From: JOPF133 sp052144935
GTDB taxonomy: Bacteria; Acidobacteriota; Terriglobia; Bryobacterales; Bryobacteraceae
DNA: 5,973 bases
Direction of reading: 5' to 3'
Assembly (NCBI GenBank): GCA_052144935.1
Contig: JBKQPR010000290.1
Span: 1 to 5,973, forward strand
The notes beneath the pieces are model-generated. The model ran no database searches. It was given only the letters and a program-made list of their open reading frames with translations, and was not told where the DNA came from. Every line of letters begins with the position of its first letter. Position 1 is the stretch's first letter. Position numbers and translations under genes: made by a program. Below, piece by piece: positions 5,233 through 5,973 of this stretch.

Positions 5233-5973
5233 ATGCTACCTTCTCTTTTCCCGAGGTCCAGCCACAAATATCTTTCGATGCCACTGTTGGGGCCGATCGC
5301 TGAAGGTTTTGACGATTGGCTTGCCAGCGGTGGCTTTACCCGAGGCTCACGCAAGTTCTCGATCCGCATGCTGCCGGCCATCGATGCCAACCTACGCCGC
5401 CGTCGCGTCGATGAGCTCCGCAAGTTGAACCACCCGGTTCTTCAGAGTTGCTGGAAGGCTTTGATGAAGACCTACCCGTGCGGCGCTGGAACTGTCCACA
5501 CGCTGGAGCGATATTTGCTTGCCAGCGGACTGCTCGTGGATAGCCGACAGGCAGCAACTCCTCGATCACCGGCTTTGATCGAAGCGTATGTGAATCACCT
5601 TGGTGAAGTGCGCGGATTCGCTGGGTCGACTGTTGCAAGCCATCGGCGCACCGCGCAGTGCTTCCTCCGGCACCTGAAAGAAGCGGGCGCTCCCGTGTTG
5701 CGCGTGCGCGCCAGCCATATCGAATCGTAGGTTGCCAAGGCCGGCAAACGCCTGAGCCGGGCGAGCATCCAGCACGATATCGCTGCGCTGAGAGGATTCC
5801 TTCGCTTTCTCGCCACGGACGGCAGGGCGCCCGCCGGGCTTGATCGCCAGATCGACACTCCACGGCTGTACCGTCTTGAACAGTTACCTCGCGCCTTGCC
5901 GTGGGAAGCGGTCCGCACACTTCTGCGTTCCATGGACAAGACAACACCGATGGGCCTCCGTGACTACGCCATG
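5233..5973 (+). pseudogene. Tyrosine recombinase (phage-integrase family) with in-frame TAG, 3' end outside window
   Basis: The start at 5233 is preceded by GAGG with a 5-base spacer. The N-terminal segment (residues 20-105, FDDWLASGGFTRGSRKFSIR) resembles the extra leader of transposon-borne integrases. A SAM-like core-binding domain follows (about 111-204): SPALIEAYVNHLGEVRGFAGSTVASHRR and, after the stop, LSRASIQHDIAALRGFLRFL. TAG at 5728-5730 interrupts this domain, but the same frame continues with clear family sequence through TPRLYRLEQLPRALPW to GLRDYAM at the window edge, the entry to the catalytic domain. The catalytic residues (Arg I, His-x-x-Arg, Tyr) would lie beyond the window. 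Family pattern suggests a Tyr codon (TAC or TAT) stood where TAG is now, a single substitution. Amber read-through, reinitiation or a sequencing error are alternatives. It would act on the adjacent motif-rich end, perhaps with partner recombinases. Confidence 0.85.

Larger units (their letters stand above)
5093..5973 (+). mobile_element. Tyrosine-recombinase mobile element, left part
   Basis: The sequence switches abruptly from istB coding sequence to TAATGTGAAGTTG at 5093, within the IstB Walker B codons. A structured, motif-rich end (5094-5175) then leads to a recombinase gene transcribed away from the junction. This arrangement suggests a transposon-like unit carrying its own tyrosine recombinase, inserted into istB. 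Elements with three adjacent recombinase genes (RIT, recombinase-in-trio) are one known class with this look. Only the first gene is in the window, so the class is a guess. The right end and any target duplication are outside the window. Confidence 0.6.

Overview
The window looks like a GC-rich Acidobacteria genome of the Solibacter type. The main reason is an 854-residue orphan permease of the ADOP family (acidobacterial duplicated orphan permease, MacB/FtsX-like), a family heavily expanded in that phylum. Around this one intact gene lies a graveyard of mobile-element pieces and GC-rich repeats. The phylum call is an inference from family knowledge, not from a marker gene.

Layout, left to right. 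Positions 1-180 are the middle of an IS21-type helper ATPase (IstB), cut off just before its Walker A loop. Positions 181-786 hold a GC-rich block with three diverged copies of a roughly 250-base unit. It runs directly into the first 19 codons of an IS200/IS605-type transposase on the minus strand (784-840). A gene-free stretch (841-1015) carries a perfect 17-bp inverted repeat. The ADOP permease fills 1016-3580 on the minus strand, with a 9-bp hairpin in its upstream leader. Positions 3803-4100 hold a second GC-rich block of the same family. It is followed by an IS21-family remnant (about 4175-5092): the C-terminal tail of IstA overlapping a 5' two-thirds IstB of a different lineage from the first fragment. 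That istB is cut inside Walker B by the end of a tyrosine-recombinase element (5093 to the window end). The new end carries three copies of a 12-base motif and a strongly foldable segment. Its recombinase gene has an in-frame TAG and then runs off the window.

The order of events can be partly inferred. The recombinase element arrived after the IS21 copy it disrupts. Both GC-rich blocks touch transposon debris, so they are either insertion hot spots or mobile themselves. Only the permease looks functional. It probably acts in the inner membrane as part of a MacB-like efflux or stress module, but no ABC ATPase or adaptor gene is present here. No tRNA, rRNA or CRISPR array was seen. The least explained features are the GC-rich repeat family and the structured motif array at 5094-5175.
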